Shown here piece after piece: positions 1 through 7,287 of a DNA stretch of 64,000 nucleotides. Under the pieces are notes generated by a model that was not told the origin of the DNA, made no database searches, and saw nothing but the letters and a program-made list of their open reading frames with translations. The position numbers and the translations under genes were made by a program. Positions within the stretch are counted from its first letter, which is position 1, and each line of letters starts with the position of its first letter. Origin of the DNA: Bacillus sp. AZ43 (GTDB lineage Bacteria; Actinomycetota; Actinomycetes; Mycobacteriales; Geodermatophilaceae); NCBI GenBank assembly GCA_004570425.1, contig SPQJ01000005.1, forward strand, positions 1 to 64,000, in the 5' to 3' direction.

Positions 1-91
1 CCACGGTGGCCCCGTCGCGCAGCCGCGCCACGACCTCCTGCGGGTTGCGGCCGTAGACCTTGCAGAGACCCTCCACGCGTAACGCGGTCAC
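1..91 (-). CDS. Quaternary-amine (glycine betaine/proline) ABC transporter ATPase, N-terminus only
   Basis: Only the first 30 codons are in the window; the gene continues off the left edge. Reading leftward from GTG at 91 the protein begins VTALRVEGLCKVYGRNPQEV. This matches the start of ProV/OpuAA-type ATPases, which energise osmoprotectant uptake: an early beta strand, 'KVYG', then the NPQ helix peculiar to this subfamily before Walker A. A purine-rich ribosome site (GAGAGGAC) precedes the GTG. Walker motifs lie outside, so substrate is inferred from the N-terminal signature alone. Confidence 0.6.
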   Translation of the reverse strand, partial: MTALRVEGLCKVYGRNPQEVVARLRDGATV

Positions 92-196
92 GTCGTCCTC
101 TCGCCGTCGGGCGCAGGTGGCGGCGACAGCCGGCGTCGGTGCCGGGTCGAGGGGCGCGGGCGCCCGGTGTCCGGGAGTGCGGACTCCACCTGCCGC

Positions 197-259
197 GCGG
201 GAAGGTCTCCGGGAACGGAGAGCGGCCCGGTGCTCCTGCAGGAGGGCCGCGCTTCCCGC
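197..259 (-). other. Possible structured leader RNA (three-way-junction fold)
   Basis: Three nested inverted repeats lie upstream of the ProV-like gene. An outer stem pairs 197-204 with 252-259 (8 bp, GCGGGAAG/CTTCCCGC). Inside it, one hairpin pairs 222-228 with 244-250 (GCGGCCC/GGGCCGC), and a second pairs 207-211 with 216-220 around a 4-nt loop. The layout is that of a closed three-way junction. No known riboswitch core was recognised. High GC makes chance pairing easy, so this is a weak call. Confidence 0.3.
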
Positions 260-346
260 GGTACGGCGGCCGAAGCTACCGCCGGTCGACGCCGGTGGCG
301 GCCGGAATGGCAGCACCGCAACGGGACGGCAAAGAGATCGTCATGT

Positions 347-370
347 GTGCCGTGACCGGTGCCACGGCAC
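347..370 (-). terminator. Hairpin just downstream of the DUF2470 gene
   Basis: A perfect 8-bp stem (GTGCCGTG/CACGGCAC) with an 8-nt loop begins five bases past the DUF2470 stop codon. There is no clear U-tract. It is probably a transcription end or mRNA 3' stabiliser. Confidence 0.45.
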
Positions 371-374
371 GGTG

Positions 375-1184
375 TCAGCCCCGCTCGCGCAGCCGGGCGC
401 GCGCCGCGCAGGTGAGCCGGCCGACCGCCCGGCCGAGTTCTCCGGCACAGGTCAGGGGCCGGGCGAAGGGCACGCGGACGTCCTGGTGCCCGGCCGGTCG
501 CTCGATGCGCAGCCGGACGCCGAAGCGGTCCAGCCCCAGCGGCCGGAGCACGTCGCCCGGCTGCCGCGCGCCGGCCGGGAGCAGTCCGGCCAGGAGCGCG
601 AGGAACTCCGGGTGGTCGCGGTCGAGGTGGGCCAGGTGGGCGGCCTCGACGGCGGCGAGGGGATCGGGCCGCGCCTCCAGGAAGTCCAGCGGGCTGACCT
701 CGGTCGTCGTGGTGCCCCCCTCCCCCAGCACGACCTCGGCGAGATCGAGCCGCAGCAGGGTGACCGCTGTCCCGACGTCGAGCAGCAGCCCCTCGGGGCG
801 GACCTCGGCGAAGGCCAGCGCCGCCGCGCGGCGGTCGTGCTCGCGCACCGGGGTGACCCACCCCGAGAGCCACAGCTGGGCGCGGATCGGCCGGCGCACG
901 GGCACCGGTGCGTGGTCGCTGACCATGACCAGCGCCGAGAGGTCCTGGTCGGGTGCGGCCGCCACTGCCCGGGCGAGGTCGCCGTCGGCCGGGACGGCCA
1001 GCAGAACCTGTCCCTGCGCGGTGACGGCGTGGGCCAGCACGCGGCTGGTCTCCACACCCACCGCGCAGACGGACGCAGCCCGCCGCGCGGCGACGGTCCG
1101 CGCGCGCTCGGCCGCCGTCGGCCGCAGGTCGTCCAGGTGGGGAGTCTGCGGCTCCGGCGCCGGTCGGCTCGGACAGGTCGTCAT
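375..1184 (-). CDS. DUF2470 domain protein (HugZ-like split-barrel fold), iron-regulated
   Basis: The protein is 269 aa. The first two thirds resemble a pyridoxamine-phosphate-oxidase-like split barrel (segments SALVMVSDHAPVPVRR and RAQLWLSGWV). The C-terminal third is a DUF2470 domain, with 'VSPLDFLEARPDP' followed by 'LAHLDRDHPEFL'. This order is that of the HugZ haem-oxygenase-like family, although many actinobacterial members have no tested function. A good DtxR/IdeR iron box lies 20 bp upstream of the ATG, which supports a role in iron or haem use and repression when iron is plentiful. The gene stands alone on its strand, with a hairpin after the stop. The family call is firm; the biochemical role is inference. 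Confidence 0.75.
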   Translation of the reverse strand: MTTCPSRPAPEPQTPHLDDLRPTAAERARTVAARRAASVCAVGVETSRVLAHAVTAQGQVLLAVPADGDLARAVAAAPDQDLSALVMVSDHAPVPVRRPIRAQLWLSGWVTPVREHDRRAAALAFAEVRPEGLLLDVGTAVTLLRLDLAEVVLGEGGTTTTEVSPLDFLEARPDPLAAVEAAHLAHLDRDHPEFLALLAGLLPAGARQPGDVLRPLGLDRFGVRLRIERPAGHQDVRVPFARPLTCAGELGRAVGRLTCAARARLRERG

Positions 1185-1203
1185 GGCAGCCCTCCCTGGT
1201 CGG

Positions 1204-1222
1204 TTAGGGCAGCCTAACCATA
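1204..1222. promoter_or_regulatory. Iron box (IdeR/DtxR-type operator)
   Basis: The site TTAGGGCAGCCTAACCATA matches 14 of 19 positions of the DtxR/IdeR consensus TTAGGTTAGGCTAACCTAA. It forms an inverted repeat (GGTTAGG/CCTAACC, 1202-1219) and lies 20 bp before the DUF2470 start, where binding would block transcription. Confidence 0.7.
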
Positions 1223-1248
1223 GTCAGGAGCGACCGGTAGTGCCGCCT

Positions 1249-1521
1249 TCAGCTGACGACGTCGTCCTCGTCGACGGGCACCTCGGCGTCCTGCTCCAGG
1301 ACGTCGGCCTCGTTCGCCTCACGATCGCCGACCGGCCGCAGCGGGCTGCCGGCCTCCCCCGGCCGGGCGGCCAGCTGCTGCTCCAGCGCGTCGGCCTCCG
1401 GGACGCCCTCCCCGGGCGCGGTCGCGTCGCCCGCCGTGGTGACGGCGGGCGGGTCGAGCAGCGCCTCCTGCTCCGCGCGGTCGGCGTCGGGCACCTCGGC
1501 CGGGTTCCCGGGTCCGGTCAC
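1249..1521 (-). CDS. Small acidic actinobacterial protein of unknown function
   Basis: The protein is 90 aa, starting at GTG 1521, which follows a strong ribosome site (GGGAGGACGAC). Longer in-frame starts exist, but their N-termini are arginine-rich noise. The sequence is strongly acidic and low in hydrophobic residues. It contains two similar segments, 'EADALEQQ' and 'EADVLEQDAEVPVDEDD'. The 'ADVLEQ' tail recurs in small hypothetical proteins of actinobacteria. It has no membrane segment or catalytic motif and is probably largely unstructured. Confidence 0.55.
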   Translation of the reverse strand: MTGPGNPAEVPDADRAEQEALLDPPAVTTAGDATAPGEGVPEADALEQQLAARPGEAGSPLRPVGDREANEADVLEQDAEVPVDEDDVVS

Positions 1522-1652
1522 GTCGTCCTCCCTCGTCGTGCGGTGGCGGTCTCCGACCATCCTGCCGAACCTGCACCGTCCCGGCAGGGCGGAGGTGCCG
1601 TCCGCGTCACGATCGCGTGACCGATCGCCGCCGGCCATGCACAATCGAGCCG

Positions 1653-1856
1653 ATGGAGGCGTCGGCGGATTACCAGTACGCGCCGCTGCGGATCCCGCCG
1701 GGCACGTCCCGGTCCGCAGCGGCCACCATGCTCAGCCTCCAGGCGGACACGGGTGGGTGGGAGCTGGCCCGTCTCCAGCTGCACCCCGACGGCACGCGCA
1801 AGGTGATCCTGCGCCGTCGCGCCCGGCTGTCCTACCTCCCACTGCCGGTCATCTAG
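1653..1856 (+). CDS. DUF5703 family protein
   Basis: This 67-aa basic protein carries the family pattern: 'YQYAPLRIPPGTSR' at the start, a central 'GGWELARLQLHPDGTRKV', then an arginine run (RRRARLSYL). The ATG at 1653 gives the usual family length; an upstream in-frame ATG only adds unrelated residues. Its stop overlaps the stop of the convergent pentapeptide gene by 8 bp. Function is unknown. Confidence 0.7.
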   Translation: MEASADYQYAPLRIPPGTSRSAAATMLSLQADTGGWELARLQLHPDGTRKVILRRRARLSYLPLPVI

Positions 1857-2664
1857 GGCCGGCCGCCCAGTGCGGCGACGGCGACAGGGCGACAGGGAGA
1901 CGTGTCGACACGTCCCCGCGGGCGGCGGTCACCTGGGGCTGGGTGAGGAACAGGCACCGGCTCAGATCGGTCCCCCGCACGTCGGCGGCGCGGAGGTCGG
2001 CGCCCAGCAGGTCGGCCCGGCCGAGATCGACGCCCCGGAGGTCCGCGCCGATCAGGTAGGCGCCGCGCAGGCTCGCATCCCGCAGCGTGGTCCGGCGCAG
2101 GTCGCGGCCCATCAGGTCTGCGCCCCGCCGGTCGGGGCGCCCCTCCCCCCGGACGGCCTCGCTCACCCGCGACAGCAGCGCCCCCACCCGCCCCCGATGG
2201 GCGACGACGTCGAGAGCTGCCAGCTCCGCGGGCGTGCCGCCGGCCAGCCGCTCGGTCTCCACCCGCAGGGCCCGGGCGTCGCCAGCGGGCACCAGGGTCT
2301 CGGCCTCGACCAGGTACCAGAGGGCCTCGTGCAGCTGCCGGACTACCGGCAGGACGGCGAACTGCTCGGCCGCCAGCTCCGGGGCGTCCCGCCAGCTGCG
2401 GCCGGCGAAGGTCTGCTGGGTGATCCGCTGCCCGGCGCCGAAGCAGTCGAAGACCGAGCATCCCGGGAAGCCGCGCTCCCGGAGCTCCGCGTGGATGCCG
2501 CAGCGGAAGTCCTCCCGCAGGTTCGGGCAGGCCGCCCCTGCCGGCTTGTCGATCGCGAAGTCGGCCGAGGCGGCGAACGCCGGCGCCACGCAGCACAGCC
2601 CGGCGCAGCGGGAGCAGTCCGCACGCAGGTGCGCGCGGTCGCGCAGCAGTGGGAGGTCGGTCAT
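1849..2664 (-). CDS. Pentapeptide-repeat protein with N-terminal cysteine cluster
   Basis: The protein is 271 aa. Residues 1-90 hold many cysteines (CSRCAGLCC, then CPNL, CGIH, GCSVFDCF), a pattern like the YkgJ-type CxxC metal-binding domain. The middle is helical. Residues from about 185 to 245 are pentapeptide repeats (A(D/N)LxG type: GADLMGRDLRRTTLRDASL, GADLRGVDLGRADLLGADL), which fold as a right-handed quadrilateral helix. The combination recurs in actinobacteria, but the role is not known; a metal-linked or protein-binding scaffold is possible. Confidence 0.75.
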   Translation of the reverse strand: MTDLPLLRDRAHLRADCSRCAGLCCVAPAFAASADFAIDKPAGAACPNLREDFRCGIHAELRERGFPGCSVFDCFGAGQRITQQTFAGRSWRDAPELAAEQFAVLPVVRQLHEALWYLVEAETLVPAGDARALRVETERLAGGTPAELAALDVVAHRGRVGALLSRVSEAVRGEGRPDRRGADLMGRDLRRTTLRDASLRGAYLIGADLRGVDLGRADLLGADLRAADVRGTDLSRCLFLTQPQVTAARGDVSTRLPVALSPSPHWAAGPR

Positions 2665-2690
2665 CGGGCGCCCACGGTAGGCGCCGTCGC

Positions 2691-3647
2691 TCAGGGGACG
2701 AGGACGACCTTGCCGACGGTGTCGCGCGAGGCCAGCTGGAGCAGGGCCTGCGGCGCCTCCTCCAGCGGGTGCACCGCGCCGACGAGCGGGTCGACGTCAC
2801 CGGACTCGACCAGCCGCACCAGCGCGTCGTGCGTCCGGCCGAAGATCGCCGGCTCGTGCTTGCGGTAGAGCCCCCAGTGGAGGCCCACCACGCTGTAGTT
2901 CTTCACCAGCAGGTGGTTGGCCTTCGCCTCGGGGATCCGGCCGCTGGTGAACCCGACGACGACGATCCGACCCTCGAAGGCGATGCACTTGGTGCTCTTG
3001 TCGAAGACGTCGCCGCCGACCGGGTCGTAGACGATGTCGGCCCCGTGCCCGCCGGTGACCTCCTTGACGATCGGGACGAAGTCCTCGGTCGTGTAGTCGA
3101 CGACGTGGTCGGCACCGAGCTGGGTGCAGACCTCGGTCTTGCGGGCGCCGCCGGCCGTGGCGATCACCTTCGCGCCCGCGGCCTTGGCCAGCTGGATGGC
3201 CGCCGTCCCGACGCCACCGGCACCGGCGTGGACGAGCACCCAGTCGCCGGCCTGGATGTTCGCGCGTCGGTGCAGGCCGACGTGGCCGGTCTGGTAGGTC
3301 AGGTAGAGCGAGGCGGCCTTCTCGTCGCTCATCGAGTCGGGCACCGGCCAGGCGTTGTTCGCGTCCATCAGCGCGTACTCGGCGAACGCGCCGGGGCCGC
3401 CCGACGGCGAGCCGATGACCCGCTGCCCGGTCTCCACGATCTCGCCGCACAGCTCGACGCCCGGCGTGTAGGGCAGCGGCGGCTTCTCCTGGTACATGCC
3501 CATGGCCATGAGGACGTCGGGGAAGTTGAGGGCCGCGGCCCGCACCTTGACCAGCACCTGGCCGTCGCCCGGGGTGGGCTGGTCCACCTCGTCGAGGCTC
3601 ATGACCTTCGAGGGATCGCCGAGTTCGTGTACCCGCCATGCACGCAT
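2691..3647 (-). CDS. NADPH:quinone oxidoreductase (MDR superfamily, zinc-free)
   Basis: The protein is 318 aa, the normal length for quinone oxidoreductase-type MDR enzymes. It has an N-terminal GroES-like fold with 'AALNFPDVLMAMGMYQ' and 'PGVELCGEIVETG', then a Rossmann domain with 'VLVHAGAGGVGTAAIQLAKAAGAKVIATA' as the dinucleotide loop. The catalytic-zinc Cys/His set of alcohol dehydrogenases is missing. It probably reduces quinones or enones with NADPH in the cytoplasm. It shares its strand with the SDR gene but is separated by 142 bp. Confidence 0.85.
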   Translation of the reverse strand: MRAWRVHELGDPSKVMSLDEVDQPTPGDGQVLVKVRAAALNFPDVLMAMGMYQEKPPLPYTPGVELCGEIVETGQRVIGSPSGGPGAFAEYALMDANNAWPVPDSMSDEKAASLYLTYQTGHVGLHRRANIQAGDWVLVHAGAGGVGTAAIQLAKAAGAKVIATAGGARKTEVCTQLGADHVVDYTTEDFVPIVKEVTGGHGADIVYDPVGGDVFDKSTKCIAFEGRIVVVGFTSGRIPEAKANHLLVKNYSVVGLHWGLYRKHEPAIFGRTHDALVRLVESGDVDPLVGAVHPLEEAPQALLQLASRDTVGKVVLVP

Positions 3648-3789
3648 GGCTCCGACCTTGCCAGACGCCCCGTGACCGCCGTCACGGGGTCCTGGGGACC
3701 TGCCATGACGATCAGGAGACCTGATCGTTCCCGCTCCTGGCTCACGGTCGACGGGGAGCCAGGACCCGGAACGGTGAGCCAGGACGCCT

Positions 3790-4587
3790 TCAGCGCATGC
3801 CGGGCGGGCGGAGCGCCTCCGGGACGACGGCCGTCTCGCCGGTCTCGGTCCTCGCCGCCGGCACGCCCTTGAACTTGTACGGGACGACGCCGACGCCGGG
3901 CTGGATCACGTAGGCGGCACCCGGTTCCGCCGACGTCCAGGCCATGACCATCGCGTCGGCCACCTCCCCGGCCGAGAGGACCGGGAAGTTCGCGGCCGTG
4001 AACTGGTCGCGGATGCGGTCGATGATCGCGGTGTCGGCGAAGCCCGGGCAGATGGCCGAGATCGTGATCCCCTCGCGCTGCAGCCGCGGCGCCATCGACC
4101 GCACGAACGCGATCGCGCCGCCCTTGGCGACGCTGTAGCCGGGGTCGCCGGCCATGGGCGAGAGCCCGGCCAGGGACGCCGTCACCACGATCGCCCCTCC
4201 CCCGGCCCGCTTGATCGCCGGCCGGGCGGCCTGGACGCCGTAGACGACGCCGAACAGGTCGATGTTCACGACCTTCATGAACTCGTCGAGGTCCAGCGCG
4301 TCGTCGGACTTCGCCGCGGAGATGCCGGCGTTGAGGTAGGCGGCGTCGAGCCGGCCGTACTCCGACTCGATCTGCGCCACGACCGCCTCGTTGGCGGCGA
4401 GGTCGGTGACGTCGAGCGGCAGGAACGGGCAGCCGAGGTCGGCGGCGACCTGCCGGTTGCGCTCGGAGTCGAGGTCGGTCAGGACGACGGTGACGTCGGC
4501 GACCGTCAGCTTCGTGGCGAGGGCGCGGCCGAAGCCACCGGTCCCTCCGGTGATCAGGGCAACGGATCCAGGTGTGGGCGCGGTCAC
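3790..4587 (-). CDS. Short-chain dehydrogenase/reductase
   Basis: This is a classical SDR of 265 aa. It has the cofactor motif TGGTGGFG near residue 15, the NAG motif (YLNAGIS), Ser in 'VVTASLAG' and the catalytic YxxxK (YSVAKGG), followed by PGF(A)DT. An acidic residue after the second strand (VLTDLDSER) suggests NAD(H) preference. The substrate cannot be told. It lies 7 bp downstream of the M20 peptidase gene on the same strand, so the two are probably co-transcribed. Confidence 0.85.
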   Translation of the reverse strand: MTAPTPGSVALITGGTGGFGRALATKLTVADVTVVLTDLDSERNRQVAADLGCPFLPLDVTDLAANEAVVAQIESEYGRLDAAYLNAGISAAKSDDALDLDEFMKVVNIDLFGVVYGVQAARPAIKRAGGGAIVVTASLAGLSPMAGDPGYSVAKGGAIAFVRSMAPRLQREGITISAICPGFADTAIIDRIRDQFTAANFPVLSAGEVADAMVMAWTSAEPGAAYVIQPGVGVVPYKFKGVPAARTETGETAVVPEALRPPGMR

Positions 4588-4594
4588 GCCCTCA

Positions 4595-5923
4595 TCATGC
4601 AGAGCGCAGGAACCGGTCGAGCACCCGGATGCCGAACTGCAGGGACTCGACCGGCACCCGCTCGTCGATGCCGTGGAAGAGCGAGGCGAAGTCCAGCTCG
4701 GGCGGCAGCCGCAGGGGCGAGAACCCGAAGCAGCGCATGCCGAGGGTCTGGAAGCTCTTGGCGTCGGTGCCCCCGCTCATGGTGAAGGGCACCGGCCGCG
4801 CGCCGTCGTCCTCTGCCTTGAGCGCGGCGACCATCTGGTCCACCAGCGGGCCGTCGAACGTCGTCTCCACGGCCTGGTCGTGGACGATCCAGTCCCGCTG
4901 GATCCCCTCGCCGATCAGCGAGGCGAGCTGGCGCTCGAACTCCTCGTGCTGGCCGTAGAGGAACCGGCCGTCGACGGTGGCGCTGGCGGTGCCCGGGATG
5001 ACGTTGGCCTTGTAGCCGGCGTCGACCATCGTGGGGTTGGCGGTGTTGCGCAGGGCCGCGCCGATCATCCGGCTGATGCTGCCGAGGCGGGCCAGCGCCT
5101 GCTCCGGCTCGTCCGGGTCGATCTCGATGCCGTAGGCGTCCTCGACCGCCGCGAGGAACTGCCGCATCGGCGGCGTGAGGACCGTGGGCAGCCGGGCTGA
5201 GCCCAGCCGGGCGACGGCCTGGCACAGCCGGGTGACGGCGTTGTCGTCGTGGACGAACGATCCGTGGCCCGGCTTGCCGGAGGCGGTGAGCCGCATCCAC
5301 GCCAGGCCCTTCTCGGCAGTCTGCACGAGGTAGAGGCGCAGGTCGTCGCGGACGGTGATCGAGAAGCCGCCGACCTCGCTGATCGCCTCGGTGCAGCCCT
5401 CGAAGAGGTCGGGGTGCTCGTCGACCATCCATCGGGCGCCGAGCCTGCCGCCGGCCTCCTCGTCGGCGAGGAAGGCCAGGACGATGTCGCGGGGCGGCTG
5501 CACGCCGGTGCGCGCCCAGTCGCGGACCAGCGCCAGGACCATGGCGTCCATGTCCTTCATGTCCACCGCGCCGCGGCCCCAGATGTAGCCGTCGCGCTCC
5601 TCGCCGGAGAACGGGTGCACGCTCCACTCGGACGGGTCGGCCGGGACGACGTCGAGGTGCCCGTGCACGAGAAGTGCCGGACGGCTGCGGTCGGCACCCG
5701 GGATGCGGGCGACCAGGCTGGCCCTTCCCCGCTCCGACTCGTGGATCTCCGACTCGATGCCGACGTCGGCGAGCGTGCAGGCGACCCACTCGGCGGCGGC
5801 CCGCTCCCCCGCGCTGGTGGCCGTGTCACCGGTGTTGGTGGTGTCGATGCGGATCAGCTCGGACAGCAGCTCCGCGACCTCGGCCTGGGCGGCGGCGAGG
5901 GGCGGGGCGGTGGGCTCGGCCAT
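4595..5923 (-). CDS. M20 family metallopeptidase
   Basis: The protein is 442 aa from ATG 5923 (MAEPTAPP); an upstream in-frame ATG adds only seven residues. Di-zinc ligand motifs are present: HGHLDVVP (H89, D91), the bridging Asp in GRGAVDMKDM (D121), catalytic Glu/zinc Glu in ADEEAGG (155-156), and a C-terminal His in 'FHGIDERV'. The dimerisation domain sits between. Such enzymes hydrolyse dipeptides or acylated amino acids. It heads a likely two-gene unit with the SDR downstream. Confidence 0.88.
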   Translation of the reverse strand: MAEPTAPPLAAAQAEVAELLSELIRIDTTNTGDTATSAGERAAAEWVACTLADVGIESEIHESERGRASLVARIPGADRSRPALLVHGHLDVVPADPSEWSVHPFSGEERDGYIWGRGAVDMKDMDAMVLALVRDWARTGVQPPRDIVLAFLADEEAGGRLGARWMVDEHPDLFEGCTEAISEVGGFSITVRDDLRLYLVQTAEKGLAWMRLTASGKPGHGSFVHDDNAVTRLCQAVARLGSARLPTVLTPPMRQFLAAVEDAYGIEIDPDEPEQALARLGSISRMIGAALRNTANPTMVDAGYKANVIPGTASATVDGRFLYGQHEEFERQLASLIGEGIQRDWIVHDQAVETTFDGPLVDQMVAALKAEDDGARPVPFTMSGGTDAKSFQTLGMRCFGFSPLRLPPELDFASLFHGIDERVPVESLQFGIRVLDRFLRSA

Positions 5924-5985
5924 GCCGCGATCGTGCCACCACAAGGCATCTCCCTCGTCGGGGTGATTCGGTACTCCACCGTCCG

Positions 5986-7047
5986 ATGCACACGGTCGAT
6001 GCTTGCCGGGTGAGGACGGGACACCTGCTGCGGGCCAGGGATCCGCAGACGGCCGCGCTGAGTTCGCGGCTGATGCTGCTCGTCTGCGCGGCCGCCCTCA
6101 CCGGGCTGACGGTGTTCCAGCAGTCCGGTGCCTCGGTCGCCGTCCTCGCCGTCCACTGGCTCTGCGTCGCCCTGCTGCTCGCGGCCGCGCTGGCCTGCTC
6201 GGTCGTCTCCCCGGAGACCCTGGACCGGCTGGGGGTGGGGACGCTCGTCGCCCTGGTCGGCGTCGCGCTGATCATCGTGCTGAACCTGCTGACCCAGGAC
6301 ACCTCCGCCGCGGCCCAGGCGTTCTTCGCGTTCCCGGTGTTCTGGGCTGCCTCGCACCTGCGCGCGCCGGGCGTCGCCTTCGTCACCGCGACCGCGGTGG
6401 CGGCGGACGCCGCGCTCGTGTTCACGCTCCTTCCCCCTGCGGCGGCCGCCACGGACGCCGCCTTCTTCGGTGCCGTCCTCGTCGTGATGGCCGTGCTGCT
6501 GGCGCGGGCCAACGGCACGCAGGAGCGGCTGGTCACCGCGCTCCAGGAGCAGCTCACGGTCGACGCGCTGACCGGGCTGGCCACCCGCCGCGCCTTCGAC
6601 GGCGCGCTGGAGGCCGCGCTCACCCGGTCCGTGCCCGGCGGCACAGCGCTCGTGCTCATCGACGTCGACTCGTTCAAGACGATCAACGACAGCTTCGGCC
6701 ACCCCGTCGGCGACGACGTCCTCGTGCACCTCGCCGGCGTGCTGCGCAGCCGGGTGCGGGCCGAGGACAACGTGCTCTCCCGGCTCGGGGGCGACGAGCT
6801 CGCCATCCTGATGCCGGGCTGCGGCCGCAAGGTGGCCGCGCGGCGTGCCGAGGCCCTGCTGGAGGCCGTGCGCTCGGAGCCGATGACGCTCGCCGACGGC
6901 ACCCTGCTGGCCCTGTCGATCAGTGTCGGGGTGGCGCACGTGCCCCCGCACTCGAGCGACCGGCGTGGTCTCTACACCGCCGCCGACACCGCGCTCTACG
7001 ACGCCAAGCGGGCCGGTCGAGGCCGGGTGGCGGTCGCGGGCTCCTGA
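5986..7047 (+). CDS. Membrane diguanylate cyclase (GGDEF)
   Basis: The protein is 353 aa. Residues 25-175 form about six hydrophobic helices, followed by a GGDEF domain. The metal-binding stretch 'VLIDVDSFKTINDSFGHPVG' and the active-site loop GGDEL (268-272) are intact, so c-di-GMP synthesis is likely. The second half of the domain carries 'ALSISVGVAH' and 'AADTALYDAKRAGR'. No I-site RxxD and no EAL domain were seen. The start may instead be GTG at 6010. Confidence 0.85.
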   Translation: MHTVDACRVRTGHLLRARDPQTAALSSRLMLLVCAAALTGLTVFQQSGASVAVLAVHWLCVALLLAAALACSVVSPETLDRLGVGTLVALVGVALIIVLNLLTQDTSAAAQAFFAFPVFWAASHLRAPGVAFVTATAVAADAALVFTLLPPAAAATDAAFFGAVLVVMAVLLARANGTQERLVTALQEQLTVDALTGLATRRAFDGALEAALTRSVPGGTALVLIDVDSFKTINDSFGHPVGDDVLVHLAGVLRSRVRAEDNVLSRLGGDELAILMPGCGRKVAARRAEALLEAVRSEPMTLADGTLLALSISVGVAHVPPHSSDRRGLYTAADTALYDAKRAGRGRVAVAGS

Positions 7048-7102
7048 TCTCCGGGGGGTGCTTCGGATGCCGGACCGGCTCCGGTAGTCTGGTCACGCAC
7101 TC

Positions 7103-7187
7103 GTCCGGGTGGCGGAATGGCAGACGCGCTAGCTTGAGGTGCTAGTGCCCTTTATCGGGCGTGGGGGTTCAAGTCCCCCCTCGGACA
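7103..7187 (+). tRNA. tRNA-Leu (anticodon GAG)
   Basis: The acceptor stem GTCCGGG/CTCGGAC closes the cloverleaf. The anticodon arm CTAGC-TTGAGGT-GCTAG shows GAG. A long variable arm (GTGCCC...GGGC) marks a class II tRNA, and the T arm is GGGGG-TTCAAGT-CCCCC. CCA is not encoded (ACA follows). The 3' end doubles as the integration site of the island: bases 7167-7188 recur at 34858-34879. Confidence 0.93.
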
Positions 7188-7188
7188 C
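7167..7188 (+). repeat. attL: tRNA-proximal copy of the 22-bp direct repeat
   Basis: This covers the T-arm 3' half and acceptor 3' strand of tRNA-Leu. All 22 bases are identical to 34858-34879. It rebuilds a complete tRNA after insertion. Confidence 0.85.
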
Positions 7189-7193
7189 AGCCT

Positions 7194-7229
7194 CACCCCG
7201 GTGTTCCTGCAGGTCAGGAGCCCGGGGTG
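7194..7229. terminator. Hairpin after tRNA-Leu on the island side
   Basis: The inverted repeat CACCCCGG (7194-7201) / CCGGGGTG (7222-7229) lies directly after the tRNA and is followed by ATTCGTT. The element probably supplies a replacement terminator for the tRNA. Confidence 0.5.
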
Positions 7230-7253
7230 ATTCGTTGAAGGAGCCTCCGACGC

Positions 7254-7275
7254 CTTCGTGATACCCGCGTGATAC
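7254..7275. other. Candidate integrase arm-type site (left)
   Basis: CTTCGTGATACCCGCGTGATACT holds two direct GTGATAC copies. The same block, with one extra T, recurs at 34715-34738 near the other end. Paired short repeats next to both att sites are typical of arm-type binding sites of tyrosine recombinases. Confidence 0.5.
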
Positions 7276-7287
7276 TTCGCGCCTGGA

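Noticed and set aside
197-259. Cobalamin, ydaO or TPP riboswitch
   Set aside because: Conserved core sequences of these classes are missing; only generic base pairing is seen.
88-1620. Long ORFs on both strands across the DUF2470 region
   Set aside because: Arg/Pro/Gly-rich translations without family features, antisense or off-frame to the DUF2470 gene; normal in DNA of such high GC.
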